Positions 44,095 to 52,079 of a stretch of DNA of 64,000 bases are shown one piece after another; position 1 is the first letter of the stretch, and each line of letters opens with the position of its first letter. This DNA is from Myxococcales bacterium (GTDB lineage Bacteria; Myxococcota_A; Polyangia; Polyangiales; Polyangiaceae). Made by a program: the position numbers and the translations under genes. The DNA lies in NCBI GenBank assembly GCA_947473045.1, contig CANJCO010000020.1, positions 1 through 64,000 of the forward strand. The letters are read 5' to 3'. Under the pieces are notes generated by a model, which was not told where the DNA came from, made no database searches, and saw nothing but the letters and a program-made list of their open reading frames with translations.

Positions 44095-45012
44095 ATGCCG
44101 AACACGGAAGAGAACATCGAGCTCGTCGGCGCGCGTGCCGCGGCGCTCGCCGACCTTCAGACCGCGAGCCGCCGCGCCTCGCGACGTGCGACCGCGATCG
44201 GCGGCGATCTTCAGCGAATCGCGGAGGCCCGAGCCCTCGCGGCCAACGCGGCGTGGCTGATCGTCGCCGCGACAAAGGCGGCTCGTGGGAGCGCGCAGAT
44301 CGAAGGCACCGACTGGTCGACCGGAGAGCCCGTCGCGATACGCGTCGCGATCGACCCCTCGCGATCGCCGCGCGAGCAGCTCGAGGCGATGTTTCGGCAC
44401 GCCAAGCGCCTCACGGGGGGCGAAGCGGTCGCCTGCCAGCGCCGCGACGAGGCACTTCGCACGCGCGCCGCGCTCCTCGAATGCGCGCGGCGGGTCGAGA
44501 CCGCAGAGAGCGCCCAGGCCATCGACGAAGCGCTGGCCGAGGCCCGGCGTGCGGCTGCCCGCGACATGCCCAGACGCGCGACATCTCCAGGCCGTCGAGA
44601 CAAACGCGACCAGTCGCTGCCGCCCCACCGCACGTTCACGTCTCAGGCCGGGGAGCTTGTGCTCGTCGGGCGCGGCGCAGCAAGAAACGACGCGCTCACG
44701 TTCCAGATCGCGCGGCCCCATCACCTGTGGATGCACGCGCGCGGCGTTGCTGGGGCCCACGTGATCGTGCCGATCGTTCGGGGACGCGATTGCCCTGCCG
44801 ATCTTCTGATCGATGCAGCGCACCTCGCCGCGCACTTTTCGGATGCGCGAGGCGAAGGCGTGGCAGAGATCATCACGGCCCCTCGCAAATGGGTTCGAAA
44901 GCCGAGAGGCGCAGCGCCTGGCGCCGTCATCGTGGAACGCGAGAAGGTGATTGTCTTGCGCGTCGAACCCGACCGGCTCGCGGGTCTGCTCGCGCGAGAA
45001 GTAATCGGCTAG
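44095..45012 (+). CDS. Stand-alone NFACT-R (RqcH-type) RNA-binding domain protein
   Basis: A 305-residue protein with a helical, Arg/Ala-rich N-terminal half (about 1-190, coiled-coil-like) and a C-terminal NFACT-R domain (about 195-300): PHHLWMHARGVAGAHVIVPI, LAAHFSDARGEGVAEI, PRKWVRKPRGAAPGAVIVER. In RqcH/Fbp homologues this domain binds the stalled 50S-tRNA complex during ribosome rescue. The large NFACT-N and HhH parts of RqcH are missing, so Ala-tailing activity is not assured. The ATG at 44095 is preferred over the track of the same frame further upstream, which overlaps the kinase start. Confidence 0.83.
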   Translation: MPNTEENIELVGARAAALADLQTASRRASRRATAIGGDLQRIAEARALAANAAWLIVAATKAARGSAQIEGTDWSTGEPVAIRVAIDPSRSPREQLEAMFRHAKRLTGGEAVACQRRDEALRTRAALLECARRVETAESAQAIDEALAEARRAAARDMPRRATSPGRRDKRDQSLPPHRTFTSQAGELVLVGRGAARNDALTFQIARPHHLWMHARGVAGAHVIVPIVRGRDCPADLLIDAAHLAAHFSDARGEGVAEIITAPRKWVRKPRGAAPGAVIVEREKVIVLRVEPDRLAGLLAREVIG

Positions 45013-45087
45013 CAGCCGCACCTCAGACGTTGCATGCATAACGCACGGTTCGGGCGCTGACGTGTCGCTACGTGGTAGAACAGGGAG

Positions 45088-47631
45088 ATGGCGCTGGGCG
45101 AACTGATCGGCCGCTGGCTTGGGCGCGTCGAGATCGTCCTCGCCGGGCTCGACGAGCGGCTGCGCGATGGCGAGGACGCGCTGGCTCATGGCGACGCGAT
45201 GCGCGCGCGAGCGGCGGCGCATGCCATCCTCGAACGATTGCCCGGCTCACCTCACGGACTCGCGCTGCTCGCCGACGCCTGTGAGACGGCGGGCCTCGAG
45301 GCCGAGCTCGAGCTGACGCTGGACGAGCTCTCCCACAGGGCGCCATCCCACGCCGAAGTGTGGATACGGCTCGCCGAGGCGCGACGCCGCTCGGGCGCTC
45401 CCGCGGCGCAAACACGGGACGCGTTTGTGCGCGCGCTCGCCGTAGCCGCGCCTGCTTCCGATCCGCGCCGAGGGGCGCTGCTGGCGCTGGCCGATCTCGA
45501 TCTGGAGCTGGGCGATGGCGCGAGAGCCGACCTGTGGCTCGATCGCGTCGCCGAAGATCGCGCGGCCGACGTGTGCCTGCGGCGCGCCGAAGCGCGGCTC
45601 GCAGCGGGCGATGGCCCAGGAGCGCAGGCGTGGCTCGAGCGCGCGGGCGACGATCCGCTCAGCGGAAGGCTCGCCCTCGCGCGCGGCCGAATGTGGGCCG
45701 AGGCGGGCGACGACCGCGCGATCGCACCGCTGCTGCGCGCCATGATCCTCGGCGAGCGTGGCGCGAGCGAGGCGCTGTCGTCGGCGCTCGCGTCGATGAA
45801 TACGACCGAGGAGCTTCGCGCGAAGATCGGTCGCGTCATCGAAGGAACCGAAGAGGCGGCGAGCGCGCGCTGGAGGGCCGCTTTTGCGCGCGCGGAGGGC
45901 CGGCGCGAGGACGCGAAGCAAGCGCTGATCGACGCGATCAAGGGCGGCTCCCAGAGCGCTGCGCGGGCGCTGTTCGACGCGGGCCTCGCAGACGGCGACG
46001 AGGACGCCGTCATCCGCGCGCTCGAAGCGCTGCCGGCCGGCGATCCCAGCGAGGAGATCCGCGACGCGCGCGCCCTCTCCGCCGCGGCGGCTGGCACGGC
46101 CGAGGCCCTCGACGCGATCGCCGGCATCGCTTCACCACGTGTCGCTCGCATCGCGCAGCATCGTCGCGCAGCGCTGATCGCGACGTGGCTCCCCGCCGAT
46201 GCTGCGGCGATGTGGCACGACTTGCTCGCGCGACTCGACGGGCACGCGCGCAGGCTCGGAGATCTCGACTCTGTAGCGGCGCTCGCCGAGCTCTCCGCCG
46301 ATCGGGCGCGACCTCTGCGCATCGCAATCGTCGGCGAGTTCAACGCGGGCAAGAGCACGTTCATCAACGCCCTCATCGGCGAGGACGTCGCCCCAACCGG
46401 GGTGCTTCCAACCACTGCGACGCTCCACCACCTGCGCTACGCGCCCGATCCGATCGCCCGCGTGATTCTCGAGCCCGGCGCGGGCGTGCCCGAGCGAATC
46501 GTCGCTACGAGCGAGCTCCGCGCAACGCTGAAGACCCTCGGTGACGGCGTCGTCCGGCGCGTGGAGATCCTGCTGCCGATCGCGTCTCTCACGCGCGCCG
46601 AAATCCTCGATACGCCCGGCTTCAACGCCCCCGACGCGCGCCACACGCTCGCAGCGCGGCGCGCCTTCGAGGAGGCCGACGTGGCCGTGTGGCTGCTCGA
46701 CGCCAGCCAACCGTTCAAGGACACCGAACGCGCCGTTCTCGAAGACGCAAAACGCGCCGGCCTGCCCGTGCAGATCCTCATCAACAAGGCCGATCGACTG
46801 CGCCCCACCGATCTCGCGCAGGTCCTCGCGTTGGTCTCGCGCGGGCTCGCCGAAATCGGCATGCAGTCCGTTGAGCCGCCGCTCGCGTTCAGCGCAAAGC
46901 TCGCCCTGGCGGGAAAGCTCGGCGACGCGGACGCGCTCGCGCAATCGGGATGGACCGCGGTCGCGAAGCTGATCGACGAGCAGCTCATCGGGCGAAGCGA
47001 GACACTCAAAGAGCGCTCCTTGCGAAGGCGCTTCGGCGAAATCATCGCGCACATGATGAGCGCCGCGGCGACGCGGGCCAGCGCAGAGAGCGAGGCACGC
47101 GCGAGCGCGGAGGCCAAGCGGCGAGCGTTTGCCGCCTGCGCAGCGCGACTCGATCGCGACGGCGAGGCTTCGACGAGCGCGGTGCTCGGCCGACTCAGCG
47201 GCGCGGTCGCAGCGTGGCGCGCGGACGTTGCGCTCGTCGCCACAGGACGCGACCACCGCGACGCATCGAGTGACGCGATCGCCATGCGATACGCCGTAGA
47301 CCGCGCGCTCGCGCATTTGGTAGGTCCTGCCTGTGAGGCGCTGGTGGCCTTGTGCGGCGAAGCCGGTACGGCCCCCGAGCAGTGGCAGCCGCTGTCGCGC
47401 GCGGCCATTCGCGCGGCCGCCTCGTGCGAGTTCTCAGGCGAGGATCGCTGGCTTCGCGGCCTGGCGCAGGCGCTCGTGGCGACCGCCATCGAGACTCTGG
47501 GAGCGCGCGCGATCGAAGCGCATCACAAGGGCGCCGACGCTGGCCTTGCCGACGAGCTCGGCGCCTTCGCGACCCTGCTTGCGCGCGCCGCTGCGAGTCC
47601 GCTTGCAAGCGATGGCGTCGTGGGGCAGTGA
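45088..47631 (+). CDS. Dynamin-like GTPase with N-terminal TPR array
   Basis: An 847-residue protein. Residues about 1-400 are Ala-rich helices with TPR spacing (for example ALADACETAGLEAELELTLDEL), forming a binding array. A dynamin-type GTPase domain follows: G1 IVGEFNAGKSTFINALIG (about 413-430), G2 region PTGVLPTTATLHHL, G3 DTPGFNAPDAR (about 507) and G4 INKADRL (about 565). A long helical C-terminal bundle without obvious membrane spans completes it. Bacterial dynamin-like proteins remodel membranes; here the fused TPR part would bring partners. The start is the ATG at 45088, after GGGAG. The downstream lptA start overlaps or follows within nine bases, so they form an operon. Confidence 0.87.
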   Translation: MALGELIGRWLGRVEIVLAGLDERLRDGEDALAHGDAMRARAAAHAILERLPGSPHGLALLADACETAGLEAELELTLDELSHRAPSHAEVWIRLAEARRRSGAPAAQTRDAFVRALAVAAPASDPRRGALLALADLDLELGDGARADLWLDRVAEDRAADVCLRRAEARLAAGDGPGAQAWLERAGDDPLSGRLALARGRMWAEAGDDRAIAPLLRAMILGERGASEALSSALASMNTTEELRAKIGRVIEGTEEAASARWRAAFARAEGRREDAKQALIDAIKGGSQSAARALFDAGLADGDEDAVIRALEALPAGDPSEEIRDARALSAAAAGTAEALDAIAGIASPRVARIAQHRRAALIATWLPADAAAMWHDLLARLDGHARRLGDLDSVAALAELSADRARPLRIAIVGEFNAGKSTFINALIGEDVAPTGVLPTTATLHHLRYAPDPIARVILEPGAGVPERIVATSELRATLKTLGDGVVRRVEILLPIASLTRAEILDTPGFNAPDARHTLAARRAFEEADVAVWLLDASQPFKDTERAVLEDAKRAGLPVQILINKADRLRPTDLAQVLALVSRGLAEIGMQSVEPPLAFSAKLALAGKLGDADALAQSGWTAVAKLIDEQLIGRSETLKERSLRRRFGEIIAHMMSAAATRASAESEARASAEAKRRAFAACAARLDRDGEASTSAVLGRLSGAVAAWRADVALVATGRDHRDASSDAIAMRYAVDRALAHLVGPACEALVALCGEAGTAPEQWQPLSRAAIRAAASCEFSGEDRWLRGLAQALVATAIETLGARAIEAHHKGADAGLADELGAFATLLARAAASPLASDGVVGQ

Positions 47632-47639
47632 TCGAAGCG

Positions 47640-48110
47640 ATGAGAGCCCGAATCGCCGCCGTGTCCGCGCTCGCGCTGATCGCCCTCACCTCTCCCCCGT
47701 CGAGCGCTGATCCGGTGCTGGCCGTGGGCGGCGACGCGTTGTCGCTGCAGGCTGATCAGCTCGAGGTCGACGTTTCTTCGGGAGAGGCGCTGCTCACCGG
47801 CAACGTCACGCTCACCAAGGGCGACTTGAAGGTCGCCTGTCCGCGCATCGACCTCAAGTTCGACACCGCTCCGCACGTGAAATGGGCGCGCGGCTCCGGC
47901 GGCGTCGCAGCCGACGTTCGCGGCGTGCACGCCGAGGCGGCTGAAGTCGAGCTCGACCTGTCGCGTCAGGTGCTCGATTTGCGCGGCGGCGTGAAGCTCA
48001 CCCGCGGTCAGGGCTGGCTGCAGGCCGATCATGCGTCGATCGACATCGCGAGCGCGAAGGTGACGCTCGCCCAGGTCAAAGGGTCGATCCCCGTACCGCC
48101 CGGGAAATAG
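47640..48110 (+). CDS. lptA: LptA/OstA-type lipopolysaccharide transport protein
   Basis: A periplasmic bridge protein of 156 residues that carries lipopolysaccharide between the two membranes. A signal peptide (1-27, ending SSADP) is followed by a single OstA-fold domain: LSLQADQLEVDVSSGEALLTGNVTLTKGDLKVACPRIDLKF and AAEVELDLSRQVLDLRGGVKLTRGQGWLQADHASID, the repeated strand pattern of beta-jellyroll LptA. The ATG at 47640 was chosen; a GTG at 47628 in frame overlaps the stop of the dynamin gene. lptB follows after two bases. No lptC is adjacent. Confidence 0.82.
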   Translation: MRARIAAVSALALIALTSPPSSADPVLAVGGDALSLQADQLEVDVSSGEALLTGNVTLTKGDLKVACPRIDLKFDTAPHVKWARGSGGVAADVRGVHAEAAEVELDLSRQVLDLRGGVKLTRGQGWLQADHASIDIASAKVTLAQVKGSIPVPPGK

Positions 48111-48112
48111 CC

Positions 48113-48835
48113 GTGACCGACGCGGTGACGCTCGTTGCGCAGGGCCTGAGTGTCACCGCTGCGGGACGCGAGCTCCTGCGCGACGTGAGTCTGTCGGCGC
48201 GCGCTGGCGAGGTCCTGGGGGTGCTCGGGCCGTCGGGAGCGGGCAAGTCGACTTTGTTTCGTGCGCTCTCGGGGGACGGCCCGCTCGCTGCCGGAAAAAT
48301 TCTTTTGAATGGAGTCGACGTGACCGGCTGGCCGCTCTGGCGCCGAGCGCGTGCGGGACTCGGCTATGTGCCGCAGTCGCCGAGCGTGCTCTTCGACTTG
48401 ACGGTCGCCGACAACCTGTCGACCTACTTTCGCATCGCGGGCGTGCAGGGGCAGAGCGTTGAGGACGCCGCCGGTCGCGTGCAGCTCGGCGCGCGACTCA
48501 CGGTCCGCGCAGGCGACCTGTCCGCGGGTGAGCGGCGACGCCTCGAGGTCGCCCGCGCCCTCGTTAACAAGCCGAAATTGCTGATTTGCGACGAGCCCTT
48601 CGCCGGCGTCGATCCGGCCGGAGCGGCGCACATCGCGCGGCTGCTACGCGACGTCGCCAGCGGCGGCGCTGCGGTCGTGCTGGCCGATCACCACGTCGCC
48701 GAGGCGCTACGGACGTGCGACCGGGCGCTGCTGCTGCTCGACGGCTCGATCGCGGTCGACGCGACACCGGAAGGCTTTCGCGAGCATCCGCTGGTTCGCG
48801 GTCGCTATCTCGGCACCTGGACGCCGTCGACCTGA
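48113..48835 (+). CDS. lptB: LptB-type lipopolysaccharide export ATPase
   Basis: The cytoplasmic ATPase that drives lipopolysaccharide extraction by LptFG. The 240 residues show the Walker A GPSGAGKSTLFRAL, Q-loop YVPQSPSVLFDLTVADNL, signature DLSAGERRRLEVARAL (where LptB usually has LSGGERRR), Walker B LLICDEPFAGVDP and H-loop LADHHVAEAL; the FAGVDP and DHHV phrases are typical of LptB. It starts with GTG two bases after lptA. The export permeases are not in the window. Confidence 0.9.
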   Translation: MTDAVTLVAQGLSVTAAGRELLRDVSLSARAGEVLGVLGPSGAGKSTLFRALSGDGPLAAGKILLNGVDVTGWPLWRRARAGLGYVPQSPSVLFDLTVADNLSTYFRIAGVQGQSVEDAAGRVQLGARLTVRAGDLSAGERRRLEVARALVNKPKLLICDEPFAGVDPAGAAHIARLLRDVASGGAAVVLADHHVAEALRTCDRALLLLDGSIAVDATPEGFREHPLVRGRYLGTWTPST

Positions 48836-48862
48836 CGGCGTGAATTATCTTTTGAAAAGAGG

Positions 48863-49438
48863 TCAGCGCGACGCGGTCGCGATGTCCACGCGGCGGTCGA
48901 GCGACCACGACTGCTCGCTCGTTCCGAGAGCGTCAAGCTCGCCGCGCGACGACGGCGCCACGCGCTCGGGAGCGATCCCCAGATCGCGGAGGTAGCGACG
49001 AACCGAGTCCGCCCGGGCCTCGCCGAGTCCGAAGTTGTACTCCGTCTCGCCGCGCGGATCGGTGCGACCCACGAGCGCGAGGCTCCTGCCGCGCAGGGGA
49101 CCGTCGCTCATGCATTTGGCGACCGCCGACAGAATATCGCGGTCCTCGGGAGCCAGCTGCGTCGAGTCGAAGCCGAAGTGCGGCGCGGCCTTGAAAGACG
49201 GAAGCCCGCAAAGCTGCGCGATCTCCGTAGAGACGTGGAGACTCGGGGTAAGCACGCCCATGCCCGCCGCGTCGGCCCCGTCGGCACCCTCGCCCGCCTT
49301 CTTCGCCGCTGCGTCGCCTTGGGCCAGCCGCGTGTCGTGCGACACCAGCGCCTGTCCCGGCGGAAGCTTGGGCGGCGCCGCCGCGCAACCTACGACACTC
49401 AGCATTCCGACGAAGACGAGACCGGTTCGAACCATCAT
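48863..49438 (-). CDS. OmpA/Pal-type peptidoglycan-associated lipoprotein
   Basis: A 191-residue lipoprotein with a signal peptide and lipobox VVGC (Cys18). A flexible Ala/Gly linker leads to the OmpA-C domain (about 75-185): FGFDSTQLAPEDRDIL, LALVGRTDPRGETEYNFGLGEARADSVRRYL and the DIATA end. It tethers the outer membrane to peptidoglycan. The ATG at 49438 has GAGGAG six bases upstream, which decides the start. It is divergent from the gene at 49542 and convergent with lptB, and no tol-pal genes are adjacent, so it is a Pal-like paralogue rather than Pal proper. Confidence 0.87.
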   Translation of the reverse strand: MMVRTGLVFVGMLSVVGCAAAPPKLPPGQALVSHDTRLAQGDAAAKKAGEGADGADAAGMGVLTPSLHVSTEIAQLCGLPSFKAAPHFGFDSTQLAPEDRDILSAVAKCMSDGPLRGRSLALVGRTDPRGETEYNFGLGEARADSVRRYLRDLGIAPERVAPSSRGELDALGTSEQSWSLDRRVDIATASR

Positions 49439-49541
49439 GGCGTACTCCTCAAAGCGAACAACACCCGTACCAAGCAAGTTCTTCCGCGGCCCAATTTCCG
49501 GACCTTTCGCGCCCATGCCGCTTGCGTTACACAGGAGCGCG

Positions 49542-50171
49542 ATGCACCTCGACGCCCTCTTCGAAGACGACACCATCGACATCGCACGCCTCGGAGCCGT
49601 GCTCGACGGCCTGGGCCACGCCGGCCGGGTCGAGAGCATGAACCGCTGGTCGGCAAAGACGCAGGCGCGCCTTTTCGAGGCCGCAAAAGGCCACAAGAGC
49701 CTGTCGCTCGAAGACTTCGTGCCTACTGCAGTCGAGCCGCTCGCCGAGGTCATCCACTGGGGCAAAAACTCGCTCCCGGTCTTCACGCTCTTCCAGAAGC
49801 GCTTCTGTAAGCCGGCGCCCGATCACGGCGCCGCGAAGAGCGAGCTGTGGGGATACAACGAGGGGCATCCTGATCTGCTGTTTCAGGTCAGCCCGTTCAC
49901 CGGCCCGGGCTACTTCGTGGTGCACGCGCCCGAGCGCGACAACGCCGCCGGCGAGATCGACATCGACTACCGAATGATCCCCGGCGGCAAGAGCAGCGCG
50001 TGGCCTGCCATCGTACCGAACGAGGCCCGACTCGGACGCTTCGTCTATGCCGGAATGGTCGACGTCATGCGAGGCATATCCGAGCACGTCAGCATCGGAC
50101 GCGCGATCCGCGGCGGAAAATGGGCCGACGCTTGGTTCGTGCTCTGCCGCGAAGACCGAGCCCCCACTTGA
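49542..50171 (+). CDS. Conserved-looking protein of unknown function
   Basis: A 209-residue cytoplasmic-looking protein starting at ATG 49542 with AGGAG four bases upstream. It is rich in Trp and aromatic residues (LAEVIHWGKNSLPVFTLFQK, VSPFTGPGYFVVHAPERD, IRGGKWADAWFVLCRED), with alternating strand and helix character and no signal peptide or membrane segment. It overlaps the TTG start of the GNAT-fold gene by four bases, so the two are translated together. I do not recognise the family; the codon use and operon coupling argue that it is real. Confidence 0.8.
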   Translation: MHLDALFEDDTIDIARLGAVLDGLGHAGRVESMNRWSAKTQARLFEAAKGHKSLSLEDFVPTAVEPLAEVIHWGKNSLPVFTLFQKRFCKPAPDHGAAKSELWGYNEGHPDLLFQVSPFTGPGYFVVHAPERDNAAGEIDIDYRMIPGGKSSAWPAIVPNEARLGRFVYAGMVDVMRGISEHVSIGRAIRGGKWADAWFVLCREDRAPT

Positions 50172-51355
50172 TCGACGCGGAGACGCAGCAGAGCGTCGAG
50201 CTCAGGGTCGTTCACAGCATTCGGGACATCCCGGAGGCTGACTGGCAGGCGCTCGTGGGCGAGGAAGGGTCGCCCTTCACCGAGTGGACGTGGCTCGACT
50301 GCCTCGAAGAGGCCGGCTGCGTGGGCTCGTCGCGCGGAGAAGCAGCGACCGATCACGCGAGCGGCTGGTACGCGTGCCACCTCGCCCTGTATCGCGGCGA
50401 GCAGCTCATCGCCGCCGCGCCCGCCTATCTCAAAGGCAACAGCGAGGGCGAGTTCGTCTTCGACTGGAGCTGGGCCGATCTCGCGCGCAGAATTCGGGTG
50501 CCCTACTACCCCAAGCTCATCGTCGCCGTTCCGTTCTCACCGGTGACGGGCGAGCGCGTGCTGGTGCGCACGGGCGAAGATCGCGAGGCGCTCACGTCGC
50601 TGATCGCGCGGGCGGTGCGAGACGTGTCGGGCGAGCTGGGCGCGCACAGCGCTCACGTGCTCTTTCCAAACGAAAGCGAGGTTCCATATTGGGAGGCCAG
50701 CGGCTACGCGCGGCGGGTGGGTGTGCAGTACCACTGGCACAACAAGGGATACGCCACCTGGGAAGACTTTCTCGCGAGCTTCAATTCGAAGCGAAGGCAC
50801 CAACTCAAGCGCGAGGCTTCTCAGGCTGAAAAACAAGGCATTTCAATCGAGACGCTCACGCCCGATCGCATCACCCCGGCGATGGTCGATGCGATGTTCG
50901 ATTTCTATGGAGTCACCGTCGACAAGTTCTCGTGGGGACGGCGTTATCTGAACCGCGCTTTTTTTGAGCTCGTGGCTACTCGTTTCAAACGAAATCTTGC
51001 ATGGGTCGTGGCCACCCAGGACGGAGCCCCCATCGCCGGCGCCTTCAACGTCGCGAAGGGCAAACGGCTCTACGGACGCTACTGGGGCGCGAAGGTTGAC
51101 TTGCCGTTTCTGCACTTCAACGTTTGCTACTACCACGGGGTCAAGCATGCGATCGCGCGCGGCCTCGAGGCGTTCGAGCCTGGCGCAGGCGGCGAACACA
51201 AGCGGCCCCGCGGCTTCGAGCCCACGCTGACCCACTCGGCGCACTATCTCGCGGACGCGCGCATGCGCGATATCGTCGGCGAGTTTCTTGTTCGCGAGCG
51301 CGCCGCGATCGAAGCGCACGTCGCCGGCGGCGGCGACGACGACGTCACGACCTGA
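50168..51355 (+). CDS. GNAT-fold N-acyltransferase, peptidogalycan biosynthesis/DUF482 type
   Basis: A 395-residue protein with two GNAT-like halves as in Fem/DUF482 proteins. Clear blocks are TEWTWLDCLEEAGCV, GWYACHLALYRGEQLIAAAP, EDFLASFNSKRRHQLKREA, YGRYWGAKVDLPFLHFNVCYY, and FEPGAGGEHKRPRGFEPTLTHSAHY, the last being the family hallmark. Members are named for peptidoglycan synthesis or recognition, but their reaction is not firmly known. It starts with TTG at 50168 (TTGA overlap with the upstream gene). Its 3' end overlaps the glyoxalase II gene by eleven bases on the other strand. Confidence 0.87.
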   Translation: MIDAETQQSVELRVVHSIRDIPEADWQALVGEEGSPFTEWTWLDCLEEAGCVGSSRGEAATDHASGWYACHLALYRGEQLIAAAPAYLKGNSEGEFVFDWSWADLARRIRVPYYPKLIVAVPFSPVTGERVLVRTGEDREALTSLIARAVRDVSGELGAHSAHVLFPNESEVPYWEASGYARRVGVQYHWHNKGYATWEDFLASFNSKRRHQLKREASQAEKQGISIETLTPDRITPAMVDAMFDFYGVTVDKFSWGRRYLNRAFFELVATRFKRNLAWVVATQDGAPIAGAFNVAKGKRLYGRYWGAKVDLPFLHFNVCYYHGVKHAIARGLEAFEPGAGGEHKRPRGFEPTLTHSAHYLADARMRDIVGEFLVRERAAIEAHVAGGGDDDVTT

Positions 51356-52079
51356 AGCTGTCTTTTGCCTTGCGCCGCGCGCCGAGCTCGCCGGCATCGC
51401 GCGCGCGAACAAACGGATTGCACGCGATTTCGCTCGCCACCGTCGATGGCACCGTAGGTTGCCCCGCCATGCGTCGCTCGCTGGCAGCGACGAGCGCGGC
51501 GGCTACGTCGCGGTTGCCCGGTTCGACGTGGCTCGCGAAGCGCAAGTTGGCTTCCGTGTATTCGTGCCCGCAGTAGACAAGCGTTGCCGGATGCAGCTGA
51601 GAGAGCCTCGCGAGCGACGCGTGCATCATCTCGGGCGTGCCCTCGAAGAGCCTGCCGCAGCCGGCTACGAAGAGCGTATCGCCGGTGAACACCGCCTGCT
51701 GCCCGTCGCCGCTGACGACATAGGCGACGGCCCCGGTCGTGTGCCCTGGAATATGAAGCACGCGAACGTTGAGCAGGCCCAGCTGCCACGCGTCTCCGTG
51801 CTCCACGAAACGCGTCTGCGCAGGAATGCGCCCGCGGTCGGAGCTGTGTCCCAGGACCTCGCTCACGCGGAGCGCCGCGGCTACGGCCTCGTTGCCGCCA
51901 GTGTGATCATGGTGATGATGCGTCGACCAGATCGCCGCTACCCTCCTGCCCGCTCGCGCCACCGCTTCAAGCACGGGCGCGCTGTCGCTCGCATCAACAA
52001 TGGCGCTCTGCCCCGTCGCTTCGCACGTGAGCACGTAGGCATAGTTGTCCGACAAACACGGAACGATCTCGACTCGCAT
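51345..52079 (-). CDS. gloB: Hydroxyacylglutathione hydrolase (glyoxalase II)
   Basis: A metallo-beta-lactamase-fold hydrolase that cleaves S-lactoylglutathione or similar thioesters in methylglyoxal removal. The 244 residues have STHHHHDHTGGN (the HxHxDH metal site), LHIPGHTTGAVAY, FTGDTLFVAGCGRLFEG, and VYCGHEYTEANLRFA, which is diagnostic for glyoxalase II, and a C-terminal helical part. The ATG at 52079 shares its A with the stop of the sulfatase-fold gene, so it is translationally coupled to it. No glyoxalase I is in view. Confidence 0.9.
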   Translation of the reverse strand: MRVEIVPCLSDNYAYVLTCEATGQSAIVDASDSAPVLEAVARAGRRVAAIWSTHHHHDHTGGNEAVAAALRVSEVLGHSSDRGRIPAQTRFVEHGDAWQLGLLNVRVLHIPGHTTGAVAYVVSGDGQQAVFTGDTLFVAGCGRLFEGTPEMMHASLARLSQLHPATLVYCGHEYTEANLRFASHVEPGNRDVAAALVAASERRMAGQPTVPSTVASEIACNPFVRARDAGELGARRKAKDSFRS

